A stretch of 43,884 nt of DNA from Bradyrhizobium sp. WSM3983 (GTDB taxonomy: Bacteria; Pseudomonadota; Alphaproteobacteria; Rhizobiales; Xanthobacteraceae). The notes beneath the pieces were generated by a model. The model ran no database searches and was not told the DNA's origin. It worked only from the letters and a program-made list of their open reading frames with translations. Of this stretch, positions 28,346 to 36,413 are shown one piece after another. The stretch is taken from assembly GCF_000473045.1 (NCBI RefSeq), contig NZ_AXAY01000048.1:192-44075 (forward strand). Direction: 5' to 3'. How positions within the stretch are numbered: the first letter of the stretch is position 1; every line of letters begins with the position of its first letter. The translations under genes and the position numbers were made by a program.

Positions 28346-29572
28346 TCAGACTGCTGCTTCACCCCACGATGGGAAAGGATCATCAAGCCGGGCGTGAGAT
28401 TTCGAAAGACCGGTCGTCACCGACCCGTAAAGGCATTCATCGAGCGAAGCCCTGATCGCAGCCTCATCCATCTCTGCGCCGCCGATGAAGACGAGTTCTT
28501 GCCGGCGATCTCCCCAAGTCGGCGTCCAATGCCGCCGCATATGCGACATCGACTCTTCGTCTCTCGGCCAACGCTCCTTCGGCACCGCCGCCCACCATCG
28601 CCCGAGTCCCTCGGTCCGCGTCATTTTCCCCGCAATCGAGAGTTCCGCGAGCCACTCCGGGCGCGTCGCGAGCCAGAAATGCCCCTTGGCTCGAAACACA
28701 CCCTTAAAACCCTGACCAAGTAGCGCATGGAGCTTGGCGGGATGGAACGGCCTCCGGGCGCGATACACAAAGGAACGCACACCATATTCCTCGGTTTCCG
28801 GCCTGTGGTCGGCGAACTGGTAGAGTTCCCTGTGCCATAGCGGGTGAGTTTGGGCTCTTTCCTCGCTGTAGAGACCGGTATCGAAAATGCAGTCGAGTGG
28901 CGCCTTGCCGAATGTCGTCTCGATGATCCGCGCATCGGCGTTCAGTCCACGCACGACACGCCGCGCCTCGGCCAGCTGCTCTGCTCCTGCGTCCCCCGCC
29001 TTGTTGATGATGACGACGTCAGCGAATTCGATCTGCTCGACCAGGAGATCGACCAACGTGCGTTCGTCTCCATCGCCCGCGATCTCACCGCGGTCACGCA
29101 GGAAGTCACGCGAATCATAATCCGTGAGGAGGTTGATCGCATCAACGACGGTGACCATCGTGTCGAGGCGCGCCACGTCGGACAGCGAATCACCGTCTTC
29201 GTCGCGAAAATCGAAGGTCGCGGCAACCGGCAAAGGCTCAGAAATTCCAGTACTCTCAATCAAGAGATAATCAAAACGTCCCTCCTTGCTTAGCCGTCGC
29301 ACCTCCAGAAGAAGATCGTCTCGCAGGGTGCAACAGATGCAGCCGTTGGTCATTTCCACGAGCTTCTCGTCCGTACGCGACAGATTGGCACCGCCGTCCC
29401 GCACGAGGTCGGCGTCGATATTGACCTCGGACATGTCGTTGACGATCACCGCGACCTTGCGGCCATCGCGGTTGTTGAGCACGTGGTTGAGGAGGGTAGT
29501 CTTGCCGGCGCCGAGGAAGCCGGAAAGCACGGTGACGGGAAGACGCTCGTCGATCTGCTGGTTGCTGGACAT
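28346..29572 (-). CDS. COG0523 (CobW-family) zinc GTPase, Zur-controlled
   Basis: 408 aa metallochaperone-type GTPase from the ATG at 29572. Walker A is GFLGAGKTT (18-26), the metal-binding CxCC is GCICC (77-81), and the guanine-specificity loop reads NKAGD. It has the COG0523 C-terminal domain and no His-rich loop. COG0523 proteins of the ZigA/ZagA/ZNG1 type hand zinc to client enzymes when zinc is scarce. The perfect Zur palindrome begins 7 nt upstream of the start codon, indicating direct Zur control. It differs clearly from the second GTPase at 32875-34041. Confidence 0.9.
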   Translation of the reverse strand: MSSNQQIDERLPVTVLSGFLGAGKTTLLNHVLNNRDGRKVAVIVNDMSEVNIDADLVRDGGANLSRTDEKLVEMTNGCICCTLRDDLLLEVRRLSKEGRFDYLLIESTGISEPLPVAATFDFRDEDGDSLSDVARLDTMVTVVDAINLLTDYDSRDFLRDRGEIAGDGDERTLVDLLVEQIEFADVVIINKAGDAGAEQLAEARRVVRGLNADARIIETTFGKAPLDCIFDTGLYSEERAQTHPLWHRELYQFADHRPETEEYGVRSFVYRARRPFHPAKLHALLGQGFKGVFRAKGHFWLATRPEWLAELSIAGKMTRTEGLGRWWAAVPKERWPRDEESMSHMRRHWTPTWGDRRQELVFIGGAEMDEAAIRASLDECLYGSVTTGLSKSHARLDDPFPSWGEAAV

Positions 29573-29578
29573 GGGCCT

Positions 29579-29600
29579 ATGTAATGTTATAACATTACAT
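29579..29600. promoter_or_regulatory. Zur box, perfect 22-bp palindrome
   Basis: The core GTAATGTTATAACATTAC (29581-29598), flanked by AT on both sides, is fully self-complementary over 22 bp. It matches the alphaproteobacterial Zur operator as I know it. It lies 7-28 nt upstream of the COG0523 GTPase start and about 180 nt from the divergent L,D-transpeptidase, so it may serve both. Confidence 0.88.
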
Positions 29601-29778
29601 CTACTTTGCAGCACCGATTGGAACATTGCAAGAGCTTCGCAATGAAACGACGATCTCGATCTGTTGTGGGGCGAACCGGCGATGGGCGGAGCGCTCTTCG
29701 CAGCTGCGCCTTGGTGACATTTCCTCACGTTCCATTGCTGTCGCAATGGGAAGGCGCCTCGATGGAAGGGATTAGCAG

Positions 29779-30780
29779 GTGCCGTCGAGATCCATCCTTC
29801 TGAGTATCCTCTATCTGCTTAGTGTCTTCGCCACCGCCATGTTGGCGTCGGCGCGATCATTTGCGGCAGAGCAACCATCGGGCATCCCGGCCTGGCTGCA
29901 GACCCATGTTGGCGAAGACGAAGGACAGATTGCGCGTCCGGTCCTGCAGCGGGCGCGCGCGCTCTACTTCCAGAAGATCAAGGAAGGCGCGGTACGAAAT
30001 CCCTGCTACTTCGCCATGGACGCGACCCGGCCGAACAGTCTGAACGACGGCAAACCAGGCCGCCGATTCTACGTTGTCTGCGAAGCCGACAAGTCGTTTC
30101 GCGCAATTTCGTCGGGCCACGGCGGCGGCCGCAATTTGAAAGGCATCGCGGATTTCGCCAACGGAAGACGGTGCGCGAAGAACTTCAGCAACGCAATGGA
30201 TTCCAACCTCACAGCCGGCGGTCCGTATGTAACGGGCGAGACGAAAACGTCTTTCAAGGGCTCCTACCGGGTCTCAGCGAAACAGTATGCGGCCTTGACA
30301 CGTTCATTCCTGCAGTTCGATGGAGAAGGTGAGACCGCAAACGCCAGACGACGCGAGATCGGCGGACATGCGGCTGTCACGTTAAAGGGAGTATGCCTTC
30401 GAAAAGATTTGCGCAGCCCCTACGCAAATCCCGATGGTTACGTTCCGTTCGGTACGCTGGTGGAATACGCTGGTGGTCGCAGCAATGGTTGCACCAGTTG
30501 GTCGACATCAGACGTCGGACCAATCCTCGCGATGACGAAGGACGATCCGACGACGCTGTACATCTATCCTGGCGCAGCCGATATCGACGCTGTCAAGAAT
30601 GCGGTCGGGAGCAACCGCTCACTATCACGCACCGGATTATATTGGAACGCCTCCTGCCTGAGAGAAATCGGTGCTCCGAAATTCTGGCCGAGAGAAACTC
30701 TTGAGCCCATCCTTGATCAATATGAGCGAGTTCACCCAGCGCCCCCGCCACGGCCGATGCCGATTTGCAAAGACTCGTGA
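29779..30780 (+). CDS. murein L,D-transpeptidase (YkuD_2 family)
   Basis: 333 aa exported protein: signal peptide at residues 1-29 (LLSILYLLSVFATAMLASARSFAA). The catalytic domain shows SGHGGGRNL (112-120), a conserved His (near 197) and the nucleophile Cys238 in RSNGCTSWS, the pattern of the murein L,D-transpeptidase catalytic domain family (PF13645). These enzymes make 3-3 cross-links or attach proteins to peptidoglycan. GTG start at 29779 with GGAAGGG upstream. It is divergent from the Zur-controlled GTPase; a role in envelope remodelling under zinc limitation is inferred. Confidence 0.82.
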   Translation: MPSRSILLSILYLLSVFATAMLASARSFAAEQPSGIPAWLQTHVGEDEGQIARPVLQRARALYFQKIKEGAVRNPCYFAMDATRPNSLNDGKPGRRFYVVCEADKSFRAISSGHGGGRNLKGIADFANGRRCAKNFSNAMDSNLTAGGPYVTGETKTSFKGSYRVSAKQYAALTRSFLQFDGEGETANARRREIGGHAAVTLKGVCLRKDLRSPYANPDGYVPFGTLVEYAGGRSNGCTSWSTSDVGPILAMTKDDPTTLYIYPGAADIDAVKNAVGSNRSLSRTGLYWNASCLREIGAPKFWPRETLEPILDQYERVHPAPPPRPMPICKDS

Positions 30781-30905
30781 ATGGGCTTGACAGAGATTTC
30801 ATCAATGCCGCGGTGCTTGAGGCTTGCTCACGTTACGCTCAGATCTTGCCTACGTCCTTCGCCCGCTGAGGCGCGGAGTGGCTAACCTTTGAGAAGGACT
30901 TGAAA

Positions 30906-31790
30906 ATGAAGTATGATGTCATGGTCGTTGGCGGCAGTTACTCCGGAATGGCCGCCGCTCTCCAGCTCCTGCGAGCGCGCAGGAGCGTTTTGGTGATTGA
31001 CGCGGGCCTGAGACGAAATCGCTTCGCCAGCCATTCGCACGGCTTTCTGGGACAGGATGGCATTAGTCCGGCGGAGATCGCGCAATCGGCCCGACAGCAG
31101 CTTGAGGCATATCCGACGTTGACCTGGATCGAGGGCACGGCCGAGACGGCGTCAGGACAAAAGGACCGGTTTGTCATTGCCACGCATGACGGCGCGCGCC
31201 ATGCCGGGCGCCGCGTTCTGTTTGCGGCCGGTGTGTCAGATACGCTTCCGGCGATTGACGGACTGTGGGAACGCTGGGGCGTTAGCGTATTCCACTGTCC
31301 CTATTGCCATGGCTACGAGCTTGATAAAGGCCGCATCGGCGTGATTGCGGCCGGGCCGATGTCATTGCATCAGGCGCAGTTAATCCCCGAGTGGGGCGAA
31401 GTGACCTTCTTCAGCAATAGCGCGGTGGCGCTCGATGATACGATCCGCGGTGATCTTGCGGCGCGTGGTGTGACCATCGAGGAAACGCCGATTGCTCGAG
31501 TCGACGGACATGCCGATATTGTCCTGACAGACGGACGCCGGTTGACATTAGCCGGCATCTTCACAGCCCCGCGCAATGCACCAGCAACTCCGATCGCGGA
31601 GTCACTTGGGTGCGCTCTCGCGGAGACGCCCCTGGGCGCTCAGATCCAGACAGATGATGCGAAGGAAACTACCATTCCGGGAGCGTTTGCGTGCGGCGAC
31701 GCCGCACGAGTTCCGCATTCCGTTTCACTGGCGGTCGCGGACGGGGCGTGGGCCGGTGCGCAGTTGCATCGTTCGCTTGTTTGGACGTGA
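30906..31790 (+). CDS. thioredoxin-reductase-like FAD disulfide oxidoreductase
   Basis: 294 aa from the ATG at 30906 (AAGGA 7 nt upstream; TTG 30900 is less likely). FAD-binding VVGGSYSGMAA at residues 7-17, redox pair Cys131-Pro-Tyr-Cys134 in FHCPYCHGYEL, and a C-terminal FAD motif GAFACGDAA. The second dinucleotide motif is degenerate (IGVIAAGPMSLHQ instead of GxGxxA), so NADPH use is doubtful. The CPYCHGYE context resembles GliT-type dithiol oxidases as well as TrxB. No Zur box is seen in front of it, so its link to the zinc locus is only by position. Confidence 0.82.
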   Translation: MKYDVMVVGGSYSGMAAALQLLRARRSVLVIDAGLRRNRFASHSHGFLGQDGISPAEIAQSARQQLEAYPTLTWIEGTAETASGQKDRFVIATHDGARHAGRRVLFAAGVSDTLPAIDGLWERWGVSVFHCPYCHGYELDKGRIGVIAAGPMSLHQAQLIPEWGEVTFFSNSAVALDDTIRGDLAARGVTIEETPIARVDGHADIVLTDGRRLTLAGIFTAPRNAPATPIAESLGCALAETPLGAQIQTDDAKETTIPGAFACGDAARVPHSVSLAVADGAWAGAQLHRSLVWT

Positions 31791-31865
31791 CGTTGGTGCG
31801 CCGCGACGTCTGCTGACCATTCACACAGCTGACAGTCGAGTCACGACATTGCCGGCTGCTCCAAA

Positions 31866-32402
31866 CTATGTGAGGCGGCGCAGCCCGCTGTCGCGTCGTC
31901 GCTGCATGGATGAACGACGCACATGCGCTTGGTAAGCCTTCCGCGCACACGACGCGCAGTAGCTCTGGCCAGGCACCGCCGGTGCGCCACAGAACCGAAA
32001 ATCCGGCGATGCGGGATCACCAATCGGCCAGCGGCATGAACTCGGCTCGAGTTGTTCCAGCGTGAGATACCGTGCCATCGGCACGACCTCTGCCGATGCC
32101 TCAAGATACTCCTCGCTGGCCTCCAACTGGAAGTCTGGTGAAGCCAGTGCGAGAAAGCCGCGATGCCGGATACTGCCAACCGGAGACCGCAGAAGGCGGC
32201 TTTTGGGCGCTCGCGCCGGCCGCGGTTTCGCTGCGGTGGTCGCACGACCGGACAGCCCAAGACGATGCACTTTTCCGATGACGGCGTTTCGCGAGACGCC
32301 ACCCAATTCAGTGGCAATCTGACTGGCGCTCAATCCCGCAGCCCACAGGACCTTCAGACGATCGACGCGCTCCTCTGTCCATGCGGCACCGGCATTCGAC
32401 AT
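31866..32402 (-). CDS. GcrA-family cell-cycle regulator paralogue
   Basis: 178 aa from the ATG at 32402 (TAAGG upstream); an in-frame ATG at 32462 would sit 15 nt from the Zur-like box. The N-terminus is the GcrA DNA-binding domain: WTEERVDRLKVLWAAGLSASQIA, GVSRNAVIGKVHRLGLSGR. The C-terminus has the family Cys pattern CRWPIGDP...FRFCG...YCASCARKAYQ. GcrA works with sigma70 at promoters carrying CcrM-methylated GANTC. This copy carries a basic linker (KPRPARAPKSR) and a Zur-like palindrome in its promoter, suggesting a zinc-responsive paralogue beside the housekeeping gcrA expected elsewhere. Confidence 0.85.
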   Translation of the reverse strand: MSNAGAAWTEERVDRLKVLWAAGLSASQIATELGGVSRNAVIGKVHRLGLSGRATTAAKPRPARAPKSRLLRSPVGSIRHRGFLALASPDFQLEASEEYLEASAEVVPMARYLTLEQLEPSSCRWPIGDPASPDFRFCGAPAVPGQSYCASCARKAYQAHVRRSSMQRRRDSGLRRLT

Positions 32403-32477
32403 TGCTGACCTTACGTCGTCCCGCACACAAGCGGGCGCGGTGATTGCATCAATGCTGGCCAAGCGCCGGACATCATT

Positions 32478-32495
32478 GCAACGTTATAGTATTAC
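32478..32495. promoter_or_regulatory. Zur-like box upstream of gcrA paralogue
   Basis: GCAACGTTATAGTATTAC matches the perfect box at 29581 in 14 of 18 positions and keeps the GTTATA centre. It lies 76 nt upstream of the preferred GcrA-like start at 32402, with no plus-strand gene within reach. Weaker than the other boxes. Confidence 0.6.
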
Positions 32496-32552
32496 ATTGA
32501 CCGTACTGATCGAGTATCGAGCGCTCAAGCATCGCGACTGTTGGCCTGCGCT

Positions 32553-32875
32553 TTATCCCCAATCTGTTTCCTGTTGGCCGCGCGTCCCTCGATGTTTGCT
32601 GAGTTGTGTCTGGGAAGATGATCGAGTCTCGCGGGTCTTCGACCGGAGGGACGTGAACACATCGGTGATGCGGCGGTCGATCGCGCTTGGCTCGATGCTG
32701 ACTCCGACCTTCTCTCCGACATCCAGCCGCTCCGTGGCGGCCCGCAACGCTCCAGCTGACGTGTCGAGATCATCCGCGAAAGATGGAGAGCTCTCCGTCA
32801 CGGAGGTTGGGCTCAGGCCGGTCGTCGCACAAGCGCGGCGAGGATGAAAAACAGCGCCGTGGCAAGCTTCGACAT
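32553..32875 (-). pseudogene. possible broken lipoprotein downstream of GTPase
   Basis: An ATG (32873-32875) overlaps the stop of the upstream COG0523 gene (TGATG). As written it encodes only 20 residues, MSKLATALFFILAALVRRPA. A different frame from about 32830 to 32553 stays open with coding-like composition (LSPTSVTESSPSFADDL..., ATERLDVGEKVGVSIEPSA). Removing two bases from the GCGC near 32836 would give FILAACATTGLSP, a typical lipobox, and one protein of about 107 residues. So either a 20-aa peptide plus nothing, or a frameshifted lipoprotein. Function unknown. Confidence 0.3.
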
Positions 32876-34041
32876 CAGGAGTGCGTCTCGAAGGCAAAAG
32901 GTTCGCTCGGCTTGGCCTTCCGCTCGTCCTCGGTGTAAAGCCTCGCGGCCTCCGTCAGATAGGTGAGGCTTGATCGCAGGAACTCGTCTCCGAGATCGCG
33001 CGCGATGACGACAAGGCGGGTTCGCCTGTCCGCGCTTGGCCAGCGCTTCAGCTGGATAGGTGGGTGAAAGACATGCTGGACGGCGTGCAGCACGAAAGGG
33101 CCGGGGCTTTCCGCGACACTGACGATGGCTTTTAATCGCAGCAACTCCGGCCCCTTCAGTCGGGTCAAGATATCGAGCCAGAGATTGAATGCCTCCGTCG
33201 GTACCGGTCCGTCGACGGTCAGGCACACAGCCCGAATCCGCTCGTCATGCCGGTTCACGTCATGATGATGCTTGTGATGGCCCTGTTTGTGTCCTCCCTT
33301 GCCGGCGTGATGGAGATCATGGTGCTCATGAGCGCGGTTGTGATCATCGCCATTTTGCAGCTGGGTGTAGGCCTCGGCATTGAGCCACGCCTGCACATCC
33401 AGTGTCTTGGTCTGTGGCTTATAAAAGCCGAGATCGAGCAGCCGAATCGGATCGATCACTCCATTTTCGACGGGCATAATCGGAGCCGCCGGATTGAGGA
33501 CTCGAAGCCGTTTCGCGAGCGCGCGCAACTCGTCTGGTTTGACGATATCGACCTTGGTGACGAGAATGCGGTCGGCGACAGCGGCCTGCTTGACCGACTC
33601 GATTTGTCGATCAAGTGTCATTGCGCCTGTTGCTGCGTCGACCGTTGTGATGACGCCATCCAGCCGATAGAGCTCGGCCAGGAACTGGTCTGTAATCAGT
33701 GTGTGTATGATCGGAGCGGGATCCGCAAGCCCCGTCGTCTCGACGATGACGCGATCGAACGCGGGAATTTCACCGGTCGTTCGTTTCTCCCAGAGGTCAT
33801 CAAACGTGCTCACCAGGTCATCGCGGATCGTGCAGCAAAGGCATCCGTTTTGAAGAAGTACGAGGTTCTCCGAAACGCTTTCGACCAGGTCATGATCGAG
33901 ACCGATTTCGCCAAATTCGTTGATGATGACGGCTGCGTTCTTCAACTCTGGTTGTTGAAGCAAATAATTCAGGACGGTTGTCTTGCCGCTGCCGAGAAAC
34001 CCCGTGAGCAAGGATACGGGAATGAGGGAGGGACGGGGCAA
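32875..34041 (-). CDS. COG0523 GTPase with His-rich loop
   Basis: 388 aa. Walker A GFLGSGKTT (14-22), CxCC motif GCLCC (66-70), guanine loop TKVD (162-165), then a metal-binding His-rich loop at about 234-265 (HEHHDLHH, HKHHHDVNRH), and the COG0523 C-terminal domain. It starts 12 nt after the zur stop, so zur and this gene are one autoregulated transcript. His-rich COG0523 proteins bind several metal ions and may store or transfer zinc. It differs from the first GTPase of the locus, which lacks the His loop. Confidence 0.9.
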   Translation of the reverse strand: MPRPSLIPVSLLTGFLGSGKTTVLNYLLQQPELKNAAVIINEFGEIGLDHDLVESVSENLVLLQNGCLCCTIRDDLVSTFDDLWEKRTTGEIPAFDRVIVETTGLADPAPIIHTLITDQFLAELYRLDGVITTVDAATGAMTLDRQIESVKQAAVADRILVTKVDIVKPDELRALAKRLRVLNPAAPIMPVENGVIDPIRLLDLGFYKPQTKTLDVQAWLNAEAYTQLQNGDDHNRAHEHHDLHHAGKGGHKQGHHKHHHDVNRHDERIRAVCLTVDGPVPTEAFNLWLDILTRLKGPELLRLKAIVSVAESPGPFVLHAVQHVFHPPIQLKRWPSADRRTRLVVIARDLGDEFLRSSLTYLTEAARLYTEDERKAKPSEPFAFETHS

Positions 34042-34053
34042 GGCCAGAACTCC

Positions 34054-34569
34054 CTACATCGCCGGCATCTGCGCGGCGTGCGGCGTGTCGAGACAGTTCG
34101 CGCAGGTGCCTTGCAATTCAACAATGCGACGGCTCAGCCGGAACCCCAAAGAAGCCGCGTCGCGTGTGAATAGCTGCTCAAGCTGCGTGTTCTCGATCTC
34201 TTCCGACGCGCCACATTGATTGCAGATGAAGAAAACGCAGGCATGCGGGTGTTCTGGATGCGCGCAGGGCACATAGGCATTTTTACTTTCGATTTTCGTG
34301 ACGAAACCCTGCTCCAATAGAAAGTCCAGCGTGCGATAGACCGTGGGAGGTGACAGCGATCGGCCCAGAACGCGTTGGAGCTCATTCATGAGCTCATAGG
34401 CGCCGACCATTTGGCCCTGACGCAGGAGCGCTTCTAAAACCGAACGCCGAATGGGCGTGAGCTGCTTGCCGCGGTCGCGGCAAGCAGCCTCAACCGCTTG
34501 GAGCGCTCTCTCCACCCTCCTGGAGTCGGAAGAAGATTCGGTTGGTGAATGAGGATCTCGATCGACCAT
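34054..34569 (-). CDS. zur: zinc uptake regulator Zur (Fur family)
   Basis: 171 aa from the ATG at 34569; the longer open frame would run through its own operator. Winged helix at about residues 35-92 (GKQLTPIRRSVLEALL, SPPTVYRTLDFLLEQGFV). Structural zinc site Cys116-x2-Cys119 and Cys156-x2-Cys159; regulatory ligands include Cys102, His104, His109 and Cys111 in PCAHPEHPHACVF, a pattern of Zur rather than Fur. The Zur box 34610-34627 is about 40 nt upstream (autoregulation). It shares a transcript with the His-rich GTPase. It likely governs the boxes at 29.58, 32.48, 34.61 and 38.57 kb. Confidence 0.92.
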   Translation of the reverse strand: MVDRDPHSPTESSSDSRRVERALQAVEAACRDRGKQLTPIRRSVLEALLRQGQMVGAYELMNELQRVLGRSLSPPTVYRTLDFLLEQGFVTKIESKNAYVPCAHPEHPHACVFFICNQCGASEEIENTQLEQLFTRDAASLGFRLSRRIVELQGTCANCLDTPHAAQMPAM

Positions 34570-34609
34570 GGCGAGGCCCTCCGTCCCGCGATTTGCGAGC
34601 CCCTTGAGT

Positions 34610-34627
34610 GTTATGTTATAACATTGC
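34610..34627. promoter_or_regulatory. Zur box between zur and carbonic-anhydrase remnant
   Basis: GTTATGTTATAACATTGC matches the perfect box at 29581 in 16 of 18 positions, with an uninterrupted ATGTTATAACAT centre. It lies 41 nt upstream of the zur start on one side and 36 nt upstream of the ATG at 34664 on the other. Confidence 0.85.
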
Positions 34628-34663
34628 ATTGTCAATGACCGGCTTTGGGAAGAAGACGAATAA

Positions 34664-34953
34664 ATGGACGCTTTGGTTGATTCTCCAGGAGATCAGGCGA
34701 GCGGTCACGATGGACGACGAACCTCGATCGCCGACCGTTCGATCATTCATGGGCCCTGCACGATTGGCGATGATGTCTTTGTCGGCTTCAACTCGGTCGT
34801 GTTCAATTGCACGATTGGTGACGGCTCTCGGTGATTGAAGGCTGTCATCTTCCCGCTGGCTTCCATGTGCCATCCACGACGACCGTCCATTCCGATTCTG
34901 ACCTTGCCACTGATCGGGACGCGCTAAACAGCTATTCGATTGCTCCGGGATGA
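34664..34953 (+). pseudogene. gamma-carbonic anhydrase-like remnant
   Basis: ATG at 34664, stop at 34834. The frame shows hexapeptide-repeat sequence of a gamma-class (Cam/CamH) carbonic anhydrase: RTSIADRSIIHGPCTIGDD, VFVGFNSVVFNCTIGDG. After a frameshift near 34828 it continues as LSVIEGCHLPAGFHVPSTT to about 34953, the usual C-terminus. The N-terminal half of the beta-helix, including most zinc-ligand His, is missing, so it is inactive. It sits directly behind a Zur box, divergent from zur, suggesting it was once Zur-regulated. It overlaps the end of the ABC permease by 30 nt. Confidence 0.65.
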
Positions 34954-36405
34954 GCGCGCAAGTGCGGCGCCACCGACCATGAATGCGAGCGCCAGCATCA
35001 ATGCAGTCCGCCACCAGATGCTCCAGCTGGTTTCGCTCGCCGGTATTTCAATCCAATGCCACTGAGGCAAAGAAGACAGATCTTGCGCGGTCATGGCGCG
35101 GCTTTCCAGAATCCGGGGAGAGAAGTATTGCCGCCATTTGTTGTGAAAAGCCTCTGTCTGATCCTTGAAGGCGACAAAACGGCGTGAGTCGGTGCCGGCA
35201 ATGGAGTTCAGCGCTTCATTGACGAGGATCGCGGGCGACAGCAGGCTCAGGCGGTCGACGAGCCTCTGTTGTTGCAATAGCTGGCGATCAAAGCGTTCCA
35301 GAAGGGGTTCGATCTTCTCGTCTACCCTTTGCTTGGCCAGAAAAAATGCACGCATCCGCGAAGGAACTTCGATGCGCTCGCCTTTGACCAGCAGTGCTTC
35401 CGGATCCGAAGCGTAGCGATAATCCGCACTATAGAGGCTCTCGAATTCGCGCAATGATTCCGCCGTTGCAACGCGCGTGCGGCTGGCCAGTTCAGTCCGT
35501 GAAGGGGCGGGGCTGACCAGGCCAACAACAAGGTTCATCGTGACCGGCAAGATGAGCACAAAAGTTGTCCAGAGTGCCACCATGATCAGGGCATTGGCCG
35601 AGGAGGAAAGGCCGGTCGCATTAACCAGGGCCGCGACCGCGAACCAGAACAAGGTATACGCCGTGATCAGCGCTGACCACGACAGCATCAACAGCAGTTG
35701 CTCTACGCCACGGGTTTCGGGACGGATCAAAAGCACGACAATGAGCGGCAAGGGAATTGCGATCGCCAGCAGCGCGAGCATGCGCACGACGATCTTCCCG
35801 GTCAGCAACGTGGGCACGGAAAGGGGTTGCGAACACAGCATGCGCAAGGTGCCATGTTCGCGCTCCGCCGACAGCAGGTTATACCCGAGCGTAGTAACCA
35901 GCAGAGGCAATACGAATACGATGACGAAAGCGAGATCGAAGTGCCCGCTGAGCAGATTCCAGGGGTTTTCGATCTCCGTGTCGTACATGAACTGGACTTT
36001 GCTCAAGTAGCTGATGCGGTAGTAGTTGGGCATCATGTCCGATTGTCCGATCGCCAGGGCTGCGAGCGGTGCATTGGGAATCGTGGCAAAGCGCCCGGCC
36101 AAGGTGCCGGCCAAGGCAGCGGGGTTCGCCGGATTCGAGAAGGGAACCAGCGCACTCTTGCCGGCGAGAACGGATTGGAGCGTTCCGGTATTCGCCCTTT
36201 GGGTCTCTTGTTCATGTTTCGCGACTTGGGCGACCATGCGGTCGCGGAGTGTTGCCTGCGCCAGTCCCACAAACAGTCCGTAACCCACCATGAGCGCCAG
36301 GACGCAGCACACCAGCGGCAGCGTGCGATCGCGAACAAGGATACGCGCCTCGTGCCGGATGATCAGCGACAAGGTGGAGAGCGAGCGAGACTTCATTGGC
36401 GTCAT
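34924..36405 (-). CDS. ABC-2 type permease (DUF3526-like), second subunit
   Basis: 493 aa from the ATG at 36405 (alternative 36396); the upstream part of the open frame overlaps the preceding gene and is not coding. About six membrane helices: one near residue 30 (LPLVCCVLALMVGYGLFVGL), then after a large periplasmic loop LAFVIVFVLPLLVTTLGYN, MLALLAIAIPLPLIVVLLI, LITAYTLFWFAVAAL, IMVALWTTFVLILPV, and one at the C-terminus. SAEREHGTLRMLCSQPLSVPTLL is the cytoplasmic coupling motif of ABC-2 permeases. It pairs with the next permease (9-nt gap) as a heterodimer. Confidence 0.82.
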   Translation of the reverse strand: MTPMKSRSLSTLSLIIRHEARILVRDRTLPLVCCVLALMVGYGLFVGLAQATLRDRMVAQVAKHEQETQRANTGTLQSVLAGKSALVPFSNPANPAALAGTLAGRFATIPNAPLAALAIGQSDMMPNYYRISYLSKVQFMYDTEIENPWNLLSGHFDLAFVIVFVLPLLVTTLGYNLLSAEREHGTLRMLCSQPLSVPTLLTGKIVVRMLALLAIAIPLPLIVVLLIRPETRGVEQLLLMLSWSALITAYTLFWFAVAALVNATGLSSSANALIMVALWTTFVLILPVTMNLVVGLVSPAPSRTELASRTRVATAESLREFESLYSADYRYASDPEALLVKGERIEVPSRMRAFFLAKQRVDEKIEPLLERFDRQLLQQQRLVDRLSLLSPAILVNEALNSIAGTDSRRFVAFKDQTEAFHNKWRQYFSPRILESRAMTAQDLSSLPQWHWIEIPASETSWSIWWRTALMLALAFMVGGAALARSSRSNRIAV

Positions 36406-36413
36406 TCGAATGT

